DNA from: Leifsonia sp040686855
Lineage (GTDB): Bacteria; Actinomycetota; Actinomycetes; Actinomycetales; Microbacteriaceae
Assembly (NCBI RefSeq): GCF_040686855.1
Contig: NZ_JBFBOG010000001.1
Location: 620,001-684,000 of the forward strand
Reading direction: 5' to 3'
DNA: 64,000 nucleotides
Both the position numbers and the translations under genes were made by a program. Shown piece by piece: positions 8,364 to 18,018 of this stretch. Positions within the stretch are counted from its first letter, which is position 1. Every line of letters starts with the position of its first letter. Below the pieces are notes generated by a model that was given only the letters and a program-made list of their open reading frames with translations, was not told the origin of the DNA and did no database searches.

Positions 8364-10517
8364 TCAGCCCTTGGCTGCAGGCTTCGGGGCGGGCAGATCA
8401 CCGCTCAGGTAGACCGGCAGACCGGTGAGCGGGATGCTCACCACTCCCTTGCTCGGCTTCAGCACCGTCCGCACCCCGTAGGAGTTCGTGACGGTCACCG
8501 GGGACTTCGCGCTCACCTGCACCGTCGCGGGCTTCGTGGCCCACAGGACCCGCGTCGTGCCATCCCCCCGACCGAACCGGTACGAGTACGTCGTGTCGCC
8601 GAGCTCGTCCCGCCCGATGTACCGCTTCGCCGCGAGTTCACGCGCCAGCACCGCCTGAGCCATCGCCGCCTGCTTCGGCGCGAACGCCGGGATCTGCGCC
8701 GTCGGAGCACTGAACAGGCCGAAGTTCCCCTGGATGTCGTTCGCCGTCGTGTGGTCCACGAGGTCGTACCAGAAGAACTTCGACACGCCGTGGGCCATGC
8801 CCAGGACCTCCGCGCGCACCAGGAAGTCCGCCTGGTCCGGACGCGGGGTGACGAAGTTCGTCCACCCCAGCTCGGTCAGCCAGATCGGACGGGGTGAGGC
8901 GCCGGCACTGTATTCCGCGATCCGGGACTGCGCCTGCTTCAAGGAGCCGTCGAGGTACTCCGGGGCGCCCAGCGAGTCATAGGGGTGGAAGCTCACTGCG
9001 TCCACCGTCTTCAGACCACCGAGGCGGTAAAACTCCGTCAGCCATGCGTCGTCCTTGTGGGCGATGGCCGGTCCGACGATCGTGGTGGATGGATCCACCG
9101 ACCGCACCGCCGCGGCCGCCTTCTCGAGGAGCGGCATGTAGCAGGCCGCGGTCAGCCCGCAACGGCTGTTGTTCATCGGCGGATTGTTGAACTCGTTGTA
9201 GATCTCGATCGCCGGCTGGTGGTAATGCGCCTGGACGGCTGCGGCGAAGGCGGCGAAAGCCGCGATCCCTGCGTCGGTCGACGGCGTCCTGCCGCCCTCG
9301 TAGAGCTTGTTCCGGTAGTCGATGATGGGCAGGACGGAGACGCCGTCTGCGGCCAGGCGCGCGTACGTGGCGTCGGATTCGGGAGAGAACGTGTAGACGC
9401 CCTTCGTCTTCTCGATGGCCGACCACGTGGCGTCCATGCGGACCTCGCCGTACCCGAGCGCGGCCACCAGCGGCTCGTACCCCTGATACGGCTCGATCGT
9501 GGGATGGACGGTGACGCCGAGCCGCTGATCGAGCACGGGCTTTCCGTCCGGTGTCGGGTCCAGGACCATGAACGTCGTCGAGAGAGTCGGCGTCGCCGCT
9601 CCCTTCTGCCGGATCGCCACGGAGTAGAAGCCTTGCTTCAGCGACGTCAGCGGAATGATCCCGAGGTGGGACGCGAGCGACGCTGAGCCCGACGCGACGG
9701 GCTTCGCGCCGGTGTCGGCGATCGACCATTCGACGCTCTCCGTCGGAAGGGACACCCCCAGTGCGGCCTGGCCGGTCGTGAAGATCAGCGACCGGTTCGT
9801 CAGACCGGAGTGGCCGGCGTCGAACTGCTCGAAGCCCCCGTTCGCGACGGGCGCGGGCGATCCTTTCGCGGCGAGGGTCACCTCGTCGATCCCCACGGAC
9901 TCGATCGGCCGGTCCGGGACGACGGCCAGGTTCAGCGCGGTCTGCGCGGCCCCCGTGCGAACGCTCCACGTCCGCTGAACCCAGCGTCCGTTCGAGCCCG
10001 CAAGCGCATGCTCGGTCGTTCGGGTGTCGTCGGTCTGCACGGTGAGGCCGCTCGCGCCCTCTCCTGCCGCGCGCACCCAGATCCCCAGCTCGTAGCTGGT
10101 GGACGGCGCCACCGCGATGGTCTGCCGGAGCGCAGCGTGCGGCGACGATGACGCCGTGGTGCTCGACACGACGAGGGCCATCTTGCCCTTCTCGGCATCG
10201 CCCGTCTCCGCGGCGAATCTCGTGCCCGTATCGCCGCGGGCATCGACACCCCAGCCGGTGAAGGAGGATGCCACGCTCGCGGTGGGGACGAAGGGACGTG
10301 GTGCCGGCTTGGCCGTCCGGCCGGCGGTGGTCGCCGCTGATGTCGGCGACCCGGCGGCTCCCGATGTCGACAGGTTCACGAACGTCACGGTGCCGACGAC
10401 GGCCAGAACCAGCACCAGCACGACCGAACCGACGACGATGATGCGGGCTCGGGGGCGCCTGCGTGGAACTCCTGGCCGTGTCGGGCGGGCGGAATCGGCG
10501 GGCGGTAGGTCCGTCAT
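8364..10517 (-). CDS. Membrane-anchored glycoside hydrolase, clan GH-A (GH39-like)
   Basis: 717 residues from ATG 10517, which has a GGAG ribosome site (an in-frame ATG at 10559 lacks one). Residues 25-48 form a single transmembrane anchor after a basic, Pro-rich cytoplasmic tail, so the rest is extracellular. Residues 75-225 resemble a carbohydrate-binding beta-sandwich. The catalytic barrel follows, with the acid/base in IYNEFNNP (Glu442) and the nucleophile in LTELGW (Glu549), the usual clan A pair 4/7 arrangement. A short beta domain closes the protein. It lies at the edge of the exopolysaccharide locus, so it probably trims or releases the polymer made there. The exact substrate and family number cannot be read from sequence alone. 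Confidence 0.82.
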   Translation of the reverse strand: MTDLPPADSARPTRPGVPRRRPRARIIVVGSVVLVLVLAVVGTVTFVNLSTSGAAGSPTSAATTAGRTAKPAPRPFVPTASVASSFTGWGVDARGDTGTRFAAETGDAEKGKMALVVSSTTASSSPHAALRQTIAVAPSTSYELGIWVRAAGEGASGLTVQTDDTRTTEHALAGSNGRWVQRTWSVRTGAAQTALNLAVVPDRPIESVGIDEVTLAAKGSPAPVANGGFEQFDAGHSGLTNRSLIFTTGQAALGVSLPTESVEWSIADTGAKPVASGSASLASHLGIIPLTSLKQGFYSVAIRQKGAATPTLSTTFMVLDPTPDGKPVLDQRLGVTVHPTIEPYQGYEPLVAALGYGEVRMDATWSAIEKTKGVYTFSPESDATYARLAADGVSVLPIIDYRNKLYEGGRTPSTDAGIAAFAAFAAAVQAHYHQPAIEIYNEFNNPPMNNSRCGLTAACYMPLLEKAAAAVRSVDPSTTIVGPAIAHKDDAWLTEFYRLGGLKTVDAVSFHPYDSLGAPEYLDGSLKQAQSRIAEYSAGASPRPIWLTELGWTNFVTPRPDQADFLVRAEVLGMAHGVSKFFWYDLVDHTTANDIQGNFGLFSAPTAQIPAFAPKQAAMAQAVLARELAAKRYIGRDELGDTTYSYRFGRGDGTTRVLWATKPATVQVSAKSPVTVTNSYGVRTVLKPSKGVVSIPLTGLPVYLSGDLPAPKPAAKG

Positions 10518-10627
10518 CGGTCTCCAGAGTCGGCGCAGAAGGTGGCTGGTGACGAGCACCCCGGCTGTCGGGTGTCGTCCTGTCGGTGCTCCGAGTCTGC
10601 CAGGCTCGGAGAGTACGTGCTCGGCGC

Positions 10628-11083
10628 TTACCTCACCGCCGCGGCGGCCGCGGCGGGGATGACGCGCCGGTCCCGGGCTTCGACGACGCTCCGGAGGGCG
10701 AAGGCGGCGATGCTTCCCACGAGGGATCCGATCGAGTTCGCGATGACGTCTCCAACGGACGAGAAGCGGTCAGGAAGGAACGCCCCCTGCGCGAATTCGA
10801 GGGCGCCGGAGAAGACAGGACCGATCAGGATGCAGAGCCACCAGGCTCGCCAGGGCAGGAGCAGCGCGAGGAAGAAGCCGATCGGGACGAAAAACGCGAT
10901 GTTCGAGGTGAACTCGAGCTGCGGGTATTGGAACCACGCGGGAAGGCCGTGCGCGTGCAGCTTGTCGAGCACCTTGTCGATGCTCCCCCGCAGCCCGGAA
11001 TCCACGGGAGTCGGAGTCAGGGTGACCAGCAGGACGAAGGCCGCGTAGATCGCGAGTCCGACGGTGCCGATCGCCGCGCGCAT
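10628..11083 (-). CDS. VanZ family protein
   Basis: 151 residues with four hydrophobic helices and the VanZ signatures: LTPTPVDSG after helix 1, SNIAFFVPIGFFLALLLP, EFAQ in the middle, and DVIANSIGSLVG at the start of the last helix. ATG 11083 has a GGGAG ribosome site; the frame is open further upstream but without support. VanZ raises teicoplanin resistance in enterococci by an unclear mechanism, and relatives are common in surface-polymer loci. The last residues are an Ala run followed by Val-Arg. Divergent from the sugar-transferase gene and downstream-facing towards the glycoside hydrolase gene, 110 bases away. Confidence 0.88.
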   Translation of the reverse strand: MRAAIGTVGLAIYAAFVLLVTLTPTPVDSGLRGSIDKVLDKLHAHGLPAWFQYPQLEFTSNIAFFVPIGFFLALLLPWRAWWLCILIGPVFSGALEFAQGAFLPDRFSSVGDVIANSIGSLVGSIAAFALRSVVEARDRRVIPAAAAAAVR

Positions 11084-11229
11084 GCGTCTCCCTGCGGTTT
11101 CTGTTAGCGTGGCCCCCGTTTTGGAGTAAACCGGAGAGCCGGTTTGGTTCGGACCCGTGCAACCGGATGCGAGAATTCTAAGGTTCACAGTCCGAGCTGT
11201 GATTTTACAGAGCTGCACCGAGAAGGGGG
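11084..11229. promoter_or_regulatory. Divergent control region of the exopolysaccharide locus
   Basis: 146 bases between the vanZ-like and sugar-transferase genes, visibly more AT-rich than its surroundings. It holds two short inverted repeats: AAACCGG-AGAG-CCGGTTT (11128-11145) and CACAG-N6-CTGTG (11186-11201). Either could be an operator or a 5' leader hairpin. I could not assign -10/-35 boxes with confidence. Confidence 0.4.
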
Positions 11230-12720
11230 GTGCTGGCGCACCTGACCCGAAGGTCGCGCCGGACACACGTGAGAGCACGCCCGCAACCAGCATCCTGGCA
11301 GAAGTCGTATGCCGCCCGGCTGTTCGTAACCGACGCGCTCATCACACTCCTCGCCGTGACCGTCGCGGCCATCATCTGGTCGCAGCCGGGCGTCGAACCC
11401 GACGACCTGCTCCCCGCCGAGTGGTTCACGAGGGACGGTCTCTTCCTTCTCCTGTCTCTAGCCATCTGGGTCGGCTGGATGATCGTCCTGGACGTCTTCG
11501 CCACGCGGGACCATCGGAACCTCGGCAGTGGCACTCTTGAGTACAAGCGACTCGCCGACGCGACCCTGCTGTATTTCGGCGCACTCGCGATCATCGCGTT
11601 CCTGTTCCGGCTGGATCTCGGCCGCGGCTACTTCCTCACCGCACTCCCGCTCGGGCTGCTGCTGCTCCTCGCCGGGCGCTGGGCGTGGCGCCAATGGCTG
11701 CGCCGGAAGCAGAAGCAGGGCCGCTATGTCTCGCGGACTCTCCTGCTGGGTGAGCGGCGGCGCGCGGCGATGATCGCCGCGGCGATCCAGCGCGACAGCG
11801 CGAGCGGGATGTACGTCGTCGGCGCTGTCACCCGCGGCGGCGACCCCGACCGTCCCCTCATCGACGGCGTCCCCGTGCTCGGCACCTTCGGCGAGGTGAA
11901 GCGGGTCCTGACCGCGGTGGGCGGCGAGATCCTGGTGGTCACCGGAGCAGACGACATCGACCCGCGCGACATGCAGCGCCTGGGCTGGGAGCTGGAAGGC
12001 ATGGGCGTCGAACTGGTCGTCGCCCCCGCCCTCACCGACATCGCCGGCCCGCGCATCCACTCCCGGCCAGTGGCCGGTCTCCCCCTCGTCCACATCGACT
12101 TCCCCGTCTTCGAGGGCAGCAGGCAGGTGGCGAAGCGCGCCTTCGACATCATCGGCTCCGCACTGCTCATCCTGCTCTTCTCGCCCGTGATGATCGGCGT
12201 GGCGATCGCCGTGAAAGCGACGAGCCCCGGCCCCGTCTTCTACACCCAGGAGCGGGTCGGCCTGCGCGGCAAGACGTTCCGGATGATCAAGTTCCGCTCG
12301 ATGACCCAAGGAGCGGACGACCAGCTGGCGAGCCTGCTGGACGCGCAGGGAACGTCGGACAGGCCGCTCTTCAAGGTCCTCAACGACCCGCGGATCACCC
12401 CGGTGGGCCGTTTCATCCGAAAGTACTCGCTGGACGAGTTCCCCCAGCTCTTCAACGTGCTCTTCGGCAGCATGAGCCTGGTCGGTCCGCGACCGCAGCG
12501 CGCCGCCGAGGTCGCCCTCTACGACGACGCCGCTCACCGGCGCCTCTTCATGAAGCCGGGTATGAGCGGCCTGTGGCAGGTCAGCGGTCGCTCCCGCCTC
12601 TCCTGGGAGGACGCCATCCGGCTCGACCTCTACTATGTGGAGAACTGGTCGATAACGGGGGACTTCATCATTCTCTGGCGGACCGTCCGGGCTGTGACGC
12701 AAGCCGACGGCGCCCACTGA
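11230..12720 (+). CDS. Undecaprenyl-phosphate sugar transferase (WbaP/CpsE type)
   Basis: 496 residues. The N-terminal half carries about four transmembrane helices and a CoA-binding-like Rossmann domain (residues about 170-290). A fifth helix follows at about 305-325. The C-terminal bacterial sugar transferase domain (PF02397) shows the KRAFDIIGS entry, SPGPVFYTQERVG, FRMIKFRSM, DPRITPVGRFIRKYSLDE, the LVGPRPQ motif and KPGMSGLWQVSGRS. The enzyme transfers a sugar-1-phosphate to undecaprenyl phosphate and so starts repeat-unit synthesis on the inner membrane face. The GTG start abuts a purine-rich AGAAGGGG; GTG 11269 is a possible alternative. First gene of a rightward block of four. Confidence 0.93.
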   Translation: MLAHLTRRSRRTHVRARPQPASWQKSYAARLFVTDALITLLAVTVAAIIWSQPGVEPDDLLPAEWFTRDGLFLLLSLAIWVGWMIVLDVFATRDHRNLGSGTLEYKRLADATLLYFGALAIIAFLFRLDLGRGYFLTALPLGLLLLLAGRWAWRQWLRRKQKQGRYVSRTLLLGERRRAAMIAAAIQRDSASGMYVVGAVTRGGDPDRPLIDGVPVLGTFGEVKRVLTAVGGEILVVTGADDIDPRDMQRLGWELEGMGVELVVAPALTDIAGPRIHSRPVAGLPLVHIDFPVFEGSRQVAKRAFDIIGSALLILLFSPVMIGVAIAVKATSPGPVFYTQERVGLRGKTFRMIKFRSMTQGADDQLASLLDAQGTSDRPLFKVLNDPRITPVGRFIRKYSLDEFPQLFNVLFGSMSLVGPRPQRAAEVALYDDAAHRRLFMKPGMSGLWQVSGRSRLSWEDAIRLDLYYVENWSITGDFIILWRTVRAVTQADGAH

Positions 12721-12722
12721 GG

Positions 12723-12761
12723 TAGTTTCGCACCATGGAAAGGCACGCATGGCTGGGTTGA
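12723..12761 (+). promoter_or_regulatory. Possible internal promoter and 8-codon leader frame
   Basis: TAGTTT (12723-12728) lies 6 bases before ATG 12735, the spacing of the leaderless promoters in this window. That ATG opens a frame of eight codons ending at TGA 12759-12761, which overlaps the start of the next glycosyltransferase gene (ATG 12749) in another frame. The same short RNA would also carry the ribosome site GGAAAGG of that gene. Confidence 0.3.
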
Positions 12762-13903
12762 TCGCGCACGAGTGGATCGAACGTCGCGGGGGTTCGGAGA
12801 ACGTCCTCGAAGCGATAGCCGAGCTGTATCCGGACGCCGAACTGGTGACACCCTGGAACAACGCCCCACACCGCTTCGCCGAGCGACACGTTCGAGAGCT
12901 GTGGCTCGCGAACAGTCCGCTGCGTGGCCGCAAAGCGGCCTCCGTCCCGGCGCTCGCGGCGGCATGGCGGTCAGCCGTTCCGCGTGAGCGGCCACTCGAC
13001 TGGGTGCTGGCGAGTTCGCACCTCTTCGCACACCACATCAAGCCGCACGGGGTGAACAAGCACGTCCCCAAACTCGTCTATGTCTATACGCCCGCTCGCT
13101 ACATCTGGACCCCTGACATGGACCAGCGCGGTTCACACATCGCCGCCCGCATCGCCTCCGCCGTGCTGCGTCCGATCGACCGCCATCGGGCGAAAGAAGC
13201 CCATGCCGTCGCCAGCATCAGCGAGTTCGTCCGCCAGCGTGTCCGTCGCGCATGGCAGGTCGACTCGACCGTGATCTACCCGCCGGTGGAGGTCACCCGG
13301 CTCAGAGAGGTCGCTGACTGGAGCACCACCCTCGATCCCCGTGAGCGCGAGCTGCTGGACTCCCTCCCGGAGGAATTCGTCCTCGGCGCATCGCGGTTCA
13401 TTCCGTACAAGAGACTGGATCTGGTCATCGCGGCCGCCGAGGAGGCCGGAATCCCCGCTGTGATCGCCGGAGGCGGTCCGGAGCGGACTCGGCTTTCGTC
13501 TTTGGCAGCCGACGCGCGCGTCCCCGTCCGCATGGTCGACGAGCCCTCGAGCGCACTCCTCCACGCCCTGTACCAGCGCGCAACCGTCTTCGTCTTCCCT
13601 CCCGTGGAGGACTTCGGGATCATGCCCATCGAAGCGATGGCGCTCGGCACGCCCGCAGTGGGGGCAGCGATCGGGGGGTCTGCGGAGACGATCACCGACG
13701 GAATCTCGGGCGCGCACTTCACGGAGCCCACGGCCCGGAATGTCGCCCAGGCCATCGCGCGGGCCCGTGAGGTCGGCAGCGCCTCGACCATCGCGGCCAG
13801 CATGAAGTTCTCACGCGAGCGATTCGACACGGAGTTCCGGGACTGGCTGAACCGTTCGGTCTCCGGCACGAAGAGCTCCATGGCAGGATCCTCCGCTTCC
13901 TGA
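12749..13903 (+). CDS. Glycosyltransferase family 4, GT-B fold
   Basis: 384 residues of a WbaZ/RfbU-like retaining glycosyltransferase. The N-terminal domain includes HEWIERRGGSENV and the YTPARYIWTPD motif typical of this subgroup. The C-terminal domain contains GASRFIPYKRLDL and VIAGGGPER, then VFPPVEDFGIMPIEAMA, which contains the EX7E signature of the nucleotide-sugar site. The ribosome site GGAAAGG is 5 bases before ATG. It probably adds the second or a later sugar to the lipid-linked unit begun by the preceding sugar transferase. The donor is unknown; mannose or a deoxymannose derivative is plausible given the adjacent dehydratases. Confidence 0.9.
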   Translation: MAGLIAHEWIERRGGSENVLEAIAELYPDAELVTPWNNAPHRFAERHVRELWLANSPLRGRKAASVPALAAAWRSAVPRERPLDWVLASSHLFAHHIKPHGVNKHVPKLVYVYTPARYIWTPDMDQRGSHIAARIASAVLRPIDRHRAKEAHAVASISEFVRQRVRRAWQVDSTVIYPPVEVTRLREVADWSTTLDPRERELLDSLPEEFVLGASRFIPYKRLDLVIAAAEEAGIPAVIAGGGPERTRLSSLAADARVPVRMVDEPSSALLHALYQRATVFVFPPVEDFGIMPIEAMALGTPAVGAAIGGSAETITDGISGAHFTEPTARNVAQAIARAREVGSASTIAASMKFSRERFDTEFRDWLNRSVSGTKSSMAGSSAS

Positions 13904-13938
13904 AGCGAAAATCACCACGACACCACCGTTAGGTACAC

Positions 13939-14922
<984 letters not shown>

Positions 14923-14929
14923 TTCGGCC

Positions 14930-15886
14930 ATGCGCGCCCTGATCACCGGGTCGAAGGGACAGGACGGGTCCTACCTGGCCGAACTGCTGCACTCCCGCGG
15001 GTGGGAGGTGCACACTCTGGACCGGGCCCCCGGCCCGGACGTCGAGATCATCTCGCGCCGTCATGCGGGGTCTGTCGACGACGTCGAGACCGTCGACCGA
15101 GTCGTGGCCATGGCGGATCCCGATTGCATCTTCAACCTGGCCGGGATGAGCTCGGTAGCGGACTCGTGGGCGGACCCCGTCGCGACGGCGCGGACCAACG
15201 GCGTCGCCGTTGTGGCGCTCCTGCAAGCGGCCCTGCGCCAGCAGGAGAGCACGGGACGGCCTGTCCGTTTCGTGCAGGCGTCGAGTGCCGAGATCTTCGG
15301 CGCCGCCGAACGTGTCCCGCAGGACGAGACGACCGCCATCCGCCCCACATCGCCCTACGGGGCATCGAAGGCGTTCGCGCACTCGTCCGTCGGCGTGTCC
15401 CGCTCACGCGGGGTCCACGCGAGCTCGGCCATCCTCTTCAACCACGAGTCGCCGCGCCGCCCGCTGAAGTTCGTCACCCGAAAGATCACGAACGGTGTCG
15501 CTCGCATCGCATCGGGAGAAGCCTTCACGCTGTCCCTCGGCAACCTCGACGCCGAGCGAGACTGGGGATGGGCTCCGGACTACGTCGACGCTCTCCTCCG
15601 GATGGCGGAAGCGGACCGCCCCGACGATTACGTCATCGCCACCGGGGTGTCGAGGAGCGTCCGCGACTTCGTACGCACCGCGTTCGCGGCCGTCGGGATC
15701 GCCGAATGGGAACGCCATGTCACGACGGACCCCAGCCACCTGAGGCCGGTCGACGCTCCTGTACTGCGCGGCGATGCCGGCCGCGCTCGACGCGTCCTCG
15801 GATGGTCGCCGACGGTCACGTTCGAGCAGATGGTCGAACGCATGGTGCACCACGACCTCGAGCTGATCGCACGCGGCGATGCCTGA
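14930..15886 (+). CDS. Second GMD-type NAD-dependent dehydratase/reductase
   Basis: 318 residues, clearly homologous to the preceding gene. It has GSKGQDGSYLAELL, the Ser-Glu motif ASSAEIFG, Tyr/Lys in SPYGASKAFAHS, LFNHESPRRPLKFVTRK and GNLDAERDWGWAPDYVDAL. It differs most in residues 25-60 and in the region after the Tyr/Lys motif. A tandem duplicate next to gmd may have become the 4-reductase (RMD-type, giving GDP-D-rhamnose) or may simply be a second dehydratase. RMDs are close GMD relatives, so motifs alone cannot decide. Seven bases separate it from gmd. It has no convincing ribosome site of its own and is probably translated from the same message. Confidence 0.85.
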   Translation: MRALITGSKGQDGSYLAELLHSRGWEVHTLDRAPGPDVEIISRRHAGSVDDVETVDRVVAMADPDCIFNLAGMSSVADSWADPVATARTNGVAVVALLQAALRQQESTGRPVRFVQASSAEIFGAAERVPQDETTAIRPTSPYGASKAFAHSSVGVSRSRGVHASSAILFNHESPRRPLKFVTRKITNGVARIASGEAFTLSLGNLDAERDWGWAPDYVDALLRMAEADRPDDYVIATGVSRSVRDFVRTAFAAVGIAEWERHVTTDPSHLRPVDAPVLRGDAGRARRVLGWSPTVTFEQMVERMVHHDLELIARGDA

Positions 15887-15890
15887 CAGG

Positions 15891-17063
15891 CTAGGGGCTC
15901 GGTTCCCGAGCAACCTCGGCTGACGGCGACAGCAGCAGTCGAGCGCGCTTGCCGACCCAGCGGGAGAACCGGTGGCTGGGACGCTCGACGACGAGGAAGA
16001 AGAGCCATCCCACGAGGATGCTGACGACGATCGCGATCAGGCTGCCGAGCACCTCGCGGCCGGGGAACAGATACGCGAACGCGATCACGATCGGCTCGTG
16101 CGTCAGGTAGAGACTGAACGATATGCTGCCGAGCCACCGGAAGGGCTTCGAGGACAGGACCGTGCCTGCCCACGGAGAGAGCAGGGACAGAACCAGAAGG
16201 CCGGCCGCACCGAGCACGATCGGGCCACGCAGCCAGGTGTAGTACGCGGTCGAGAACGGAGCCGTCCACCAATACGAGAGGGCCAGCCCCGCACTCACCA
16301 GGAATGTGATCAGCCACACGAGCCACGACCATCGAAGACGTCCGATGGACTCGCCGACTGCGCGCACGGTGTCCCACCTCGAAGCCAGGAGAACCCCGAC
16401 CGCGAAGATCGGAAGGAAGGTCAGCGGTCCGATGGCGTATACGGCGCCGATCTCGATGCAGGCGAAGGCGACGACCAGCTGCACCCATGCAGGCACCGCC
16501 CGAGCGACGAAGATGTACACAGGCAGGAGGAGACTGAAGATCACCTCCCACGTCAAGGACCACAGCGGAGTGATCGCCCCGGATGTCCCGCCGACCAGCG
16601 CCATGTCGGTGAGAGCCCTTCCCACCGAGTAGTCGACGGCCCTCGCCGCCACCCACGGACTGCCTGCGTCGCCGGTCCTGTGCACTAGCACGAACGTCAC
16701 CGCCGCGAAGACCACCGCCCCGATCACCGGCAGGTACAACCTCACCATTCGACTCGGATAATAGGCCTCCCAGGAGAAGCCGCGAGACAAGACCAACCGG
16801 GTGAGTACGAAGCCGGACAGCACGAAGAACAGGTAGACCGCCTCGGTTCCCGCCCACGCCAGGTGCAGAGGAGAGTACGCAAGCCAGGACGCCGCGATGC
16901 TCGGCGGCCTGCCGGGATAGTACGTCGCGGCCAAGCCGGGGACGGCCAGGGCGGCATGGTGCAGGAGGACGACGACGGCGGCCGTCCCGCGGAGCCCGTC
17001 CAACGAAGGGATCCGGCCGATGGCGGATGCCGGGCTCAATGGGGCGGGCTGGTCAGAGCGCAC
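15891..17063 (-). CDS. Acyltransferase family 3 (OafA/YrhL-like)
   Basis: 390 residues with about ten transmembrane helices. It opens with IPSLDGLRGTAAVVVLLHHAAL, the usual acyltransferase-3 start with the conserved Arg and the His pair. YPSRMVRLYLP is the second conserved block. FRWLGSISFSLYLTHEPI and VVERPSHRFSRW near the end are also typical. These enzymes add O-acetyl or other acyl groups to sugars of surface polymers. The protein ends 4 bases from the convergent GMD-like gene. It starts with GTG inside the 3' end of the epimerase gene (11-base overlap), so the two are co-translated. Confidence 0.9.
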   Translation of the reverse strand: MRSDQPAPLSPASAIGRIPSLDGLRGTAAVVVLLHHAALAVPGLAATYYPGRPPSIAASWLAYSPLHLAWAGTEAVYLFFVLSGFVLTRLVLSRGFSWEAYYPSRMVRLYLPVIGAVVFAAVTFVLVHRTGDAGSPWVAARAVDYSVGRALTDMALVGGTSGAITPLWSLTWEVIFSLLLPVYIFVARAVPAWVQLVVAFACIEIGAVYAIGPLTFLPIFAVGVLLASRWDTVRAVGESIGRLRWSWLVWLITFLVSAGLALSYWWTAPFSTAYYTWLRGPIVLGAAGLLVLSLLSPWAGTVLSSKPFRWLGSISFSLYLTHEPIVIAFAYLFPGREVLGSLIAIVVSILVGWLFFLVVERPSHRFSRWVGKRARLLLSPSAEVAREPSP

Positions 17064-18009
17064 GAGCAGTCGGGTCCAGTACGGTCCGGGAGGCGGCGAA
17101 CGCCTCGTCGAGGACAGCCTGCACTCCCATCTCCAGCGGGGTCATGGGGACCTGGCCGAACTCCGAGGTGAAGCGCCCTGTATCGAGCACCACATGATCC
17201 ACGAAGGTCGCCGGAACAGGCCGCTCTTCGATCTCGAACCGAGCGCCCGCGACGGTGGACAGGCAGTCGAGCACCTCGTTCACGGTCAGGCCTGTGCCGC
17301 TTCCCAAGTGGTACAGGCCCCACTTCGGCGACCCGTTGAGAACCTTGAGCATCATGGCGACGAGGTCGTCGACATAGATGTAGTCGCGCACCATCCGGCC
17401 GTCGCCGTAGCGGACGACAGGTTCGGAACCGGCGATCTGCCGGGCCGCGATGGGGATCAGCCCCTGCCTTCTCAGCGGGTGCTGGCGCGTACCGTACGGG
17501 TTGGAGATCCGGAAGGCCACCGACTGGAGTCCATGCGTCACGTGGAAGTAGCGCAGGTAGTTCTCGATAGCCAGCTTGCCGATCGCGTAAGGGGAAACGG
17601 GGGTGGGCAGGTCGGTCTCGAGGATCGGCCGATCCGAGGGGGCGCTGTACATGGCTCCTCCCGTCGACGCGAAGAAGAATCGAGACACCCCCGCCTCGAC
17701 GCAGAGCTCCAGAAGATCGACGGTCTGCCCGACATTGGATCGGAGATCCAGGGATGGATCGCCCTCCGAGGTGATCGGCGTCGTCGCGGACAGCAGATGG
17801 AAGACCACCTCCTGGCCCCGTACCGCGCTCGCCAGGTCCGCGCGGTTCGCGAAGTCTCCGACGACCACCCGGACATCGTCCGACCGGAAGGTCGCGGCAC
17901 CGGCGCTGAAACGGTCGAACGCCGTGACCTCATGACCCGATTCCACGAGCGCGTCGACGAGATGCGACCCGATGAAGCCGTTAGCCCCGATGATGACACA
18001 ACGCGCCAC
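17053..18009 (-). CDS. NAD-dependent epimerase/dehydratase (GalE-like)
   Basis: 318-residue extended SDR. The N-terminal GANGFIGSHL is the GxxGxxG nucleotide site, FASTGGAMY holds the catalytic Ser/Thr, and SPYAIGKLAIENY holds the Tyr/Lys pair. RISNPYGTRQHP and VRDYIYVDDL are typical of UDP-hexose 4-epimerases and related sugar nucleotide enzymes. It likely supplies a modified UDP-sugar for the polymer. The precise substrate cannot be fixed: UDP-glucose, UDP-GlcNAc and uronic acid epimerases share these motifs. It lies in a leftward block with the acyltransferase downstream and a glycosyltransferase 9 bases upstream. Confidence 0.87.
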   Translation of the reverse strand: MARCVIIGANGFIGSHLVDALVESGHEVTAFDRFSAGAATFRSDDVRVVVGDFANRADLASAVRGQEVVFHLLSATTPITSEGDPSLDLRSNVGQTVDLLELCVEAGVSRFFFASTGGAMYSAPSDRPILETDLPTPVSPYAIGKLAIENYLRYFHVTHGLQSVAFRISNPYGTRQHPLRRQGLIPIAARQIAGSEPVVRYGDGRMVRDYIYVDDLVAMMLKVLNGSPKWGLYHLGSGTGLTVNEVLDCLSTVAGARFEIEERPVPATFVDHVVLDTGRFTSEFGQVPMTPLEMGVQAVLDEAFAASRTVLDPTARAL

Positions 18010-18018
18010 GTCGCCTCG

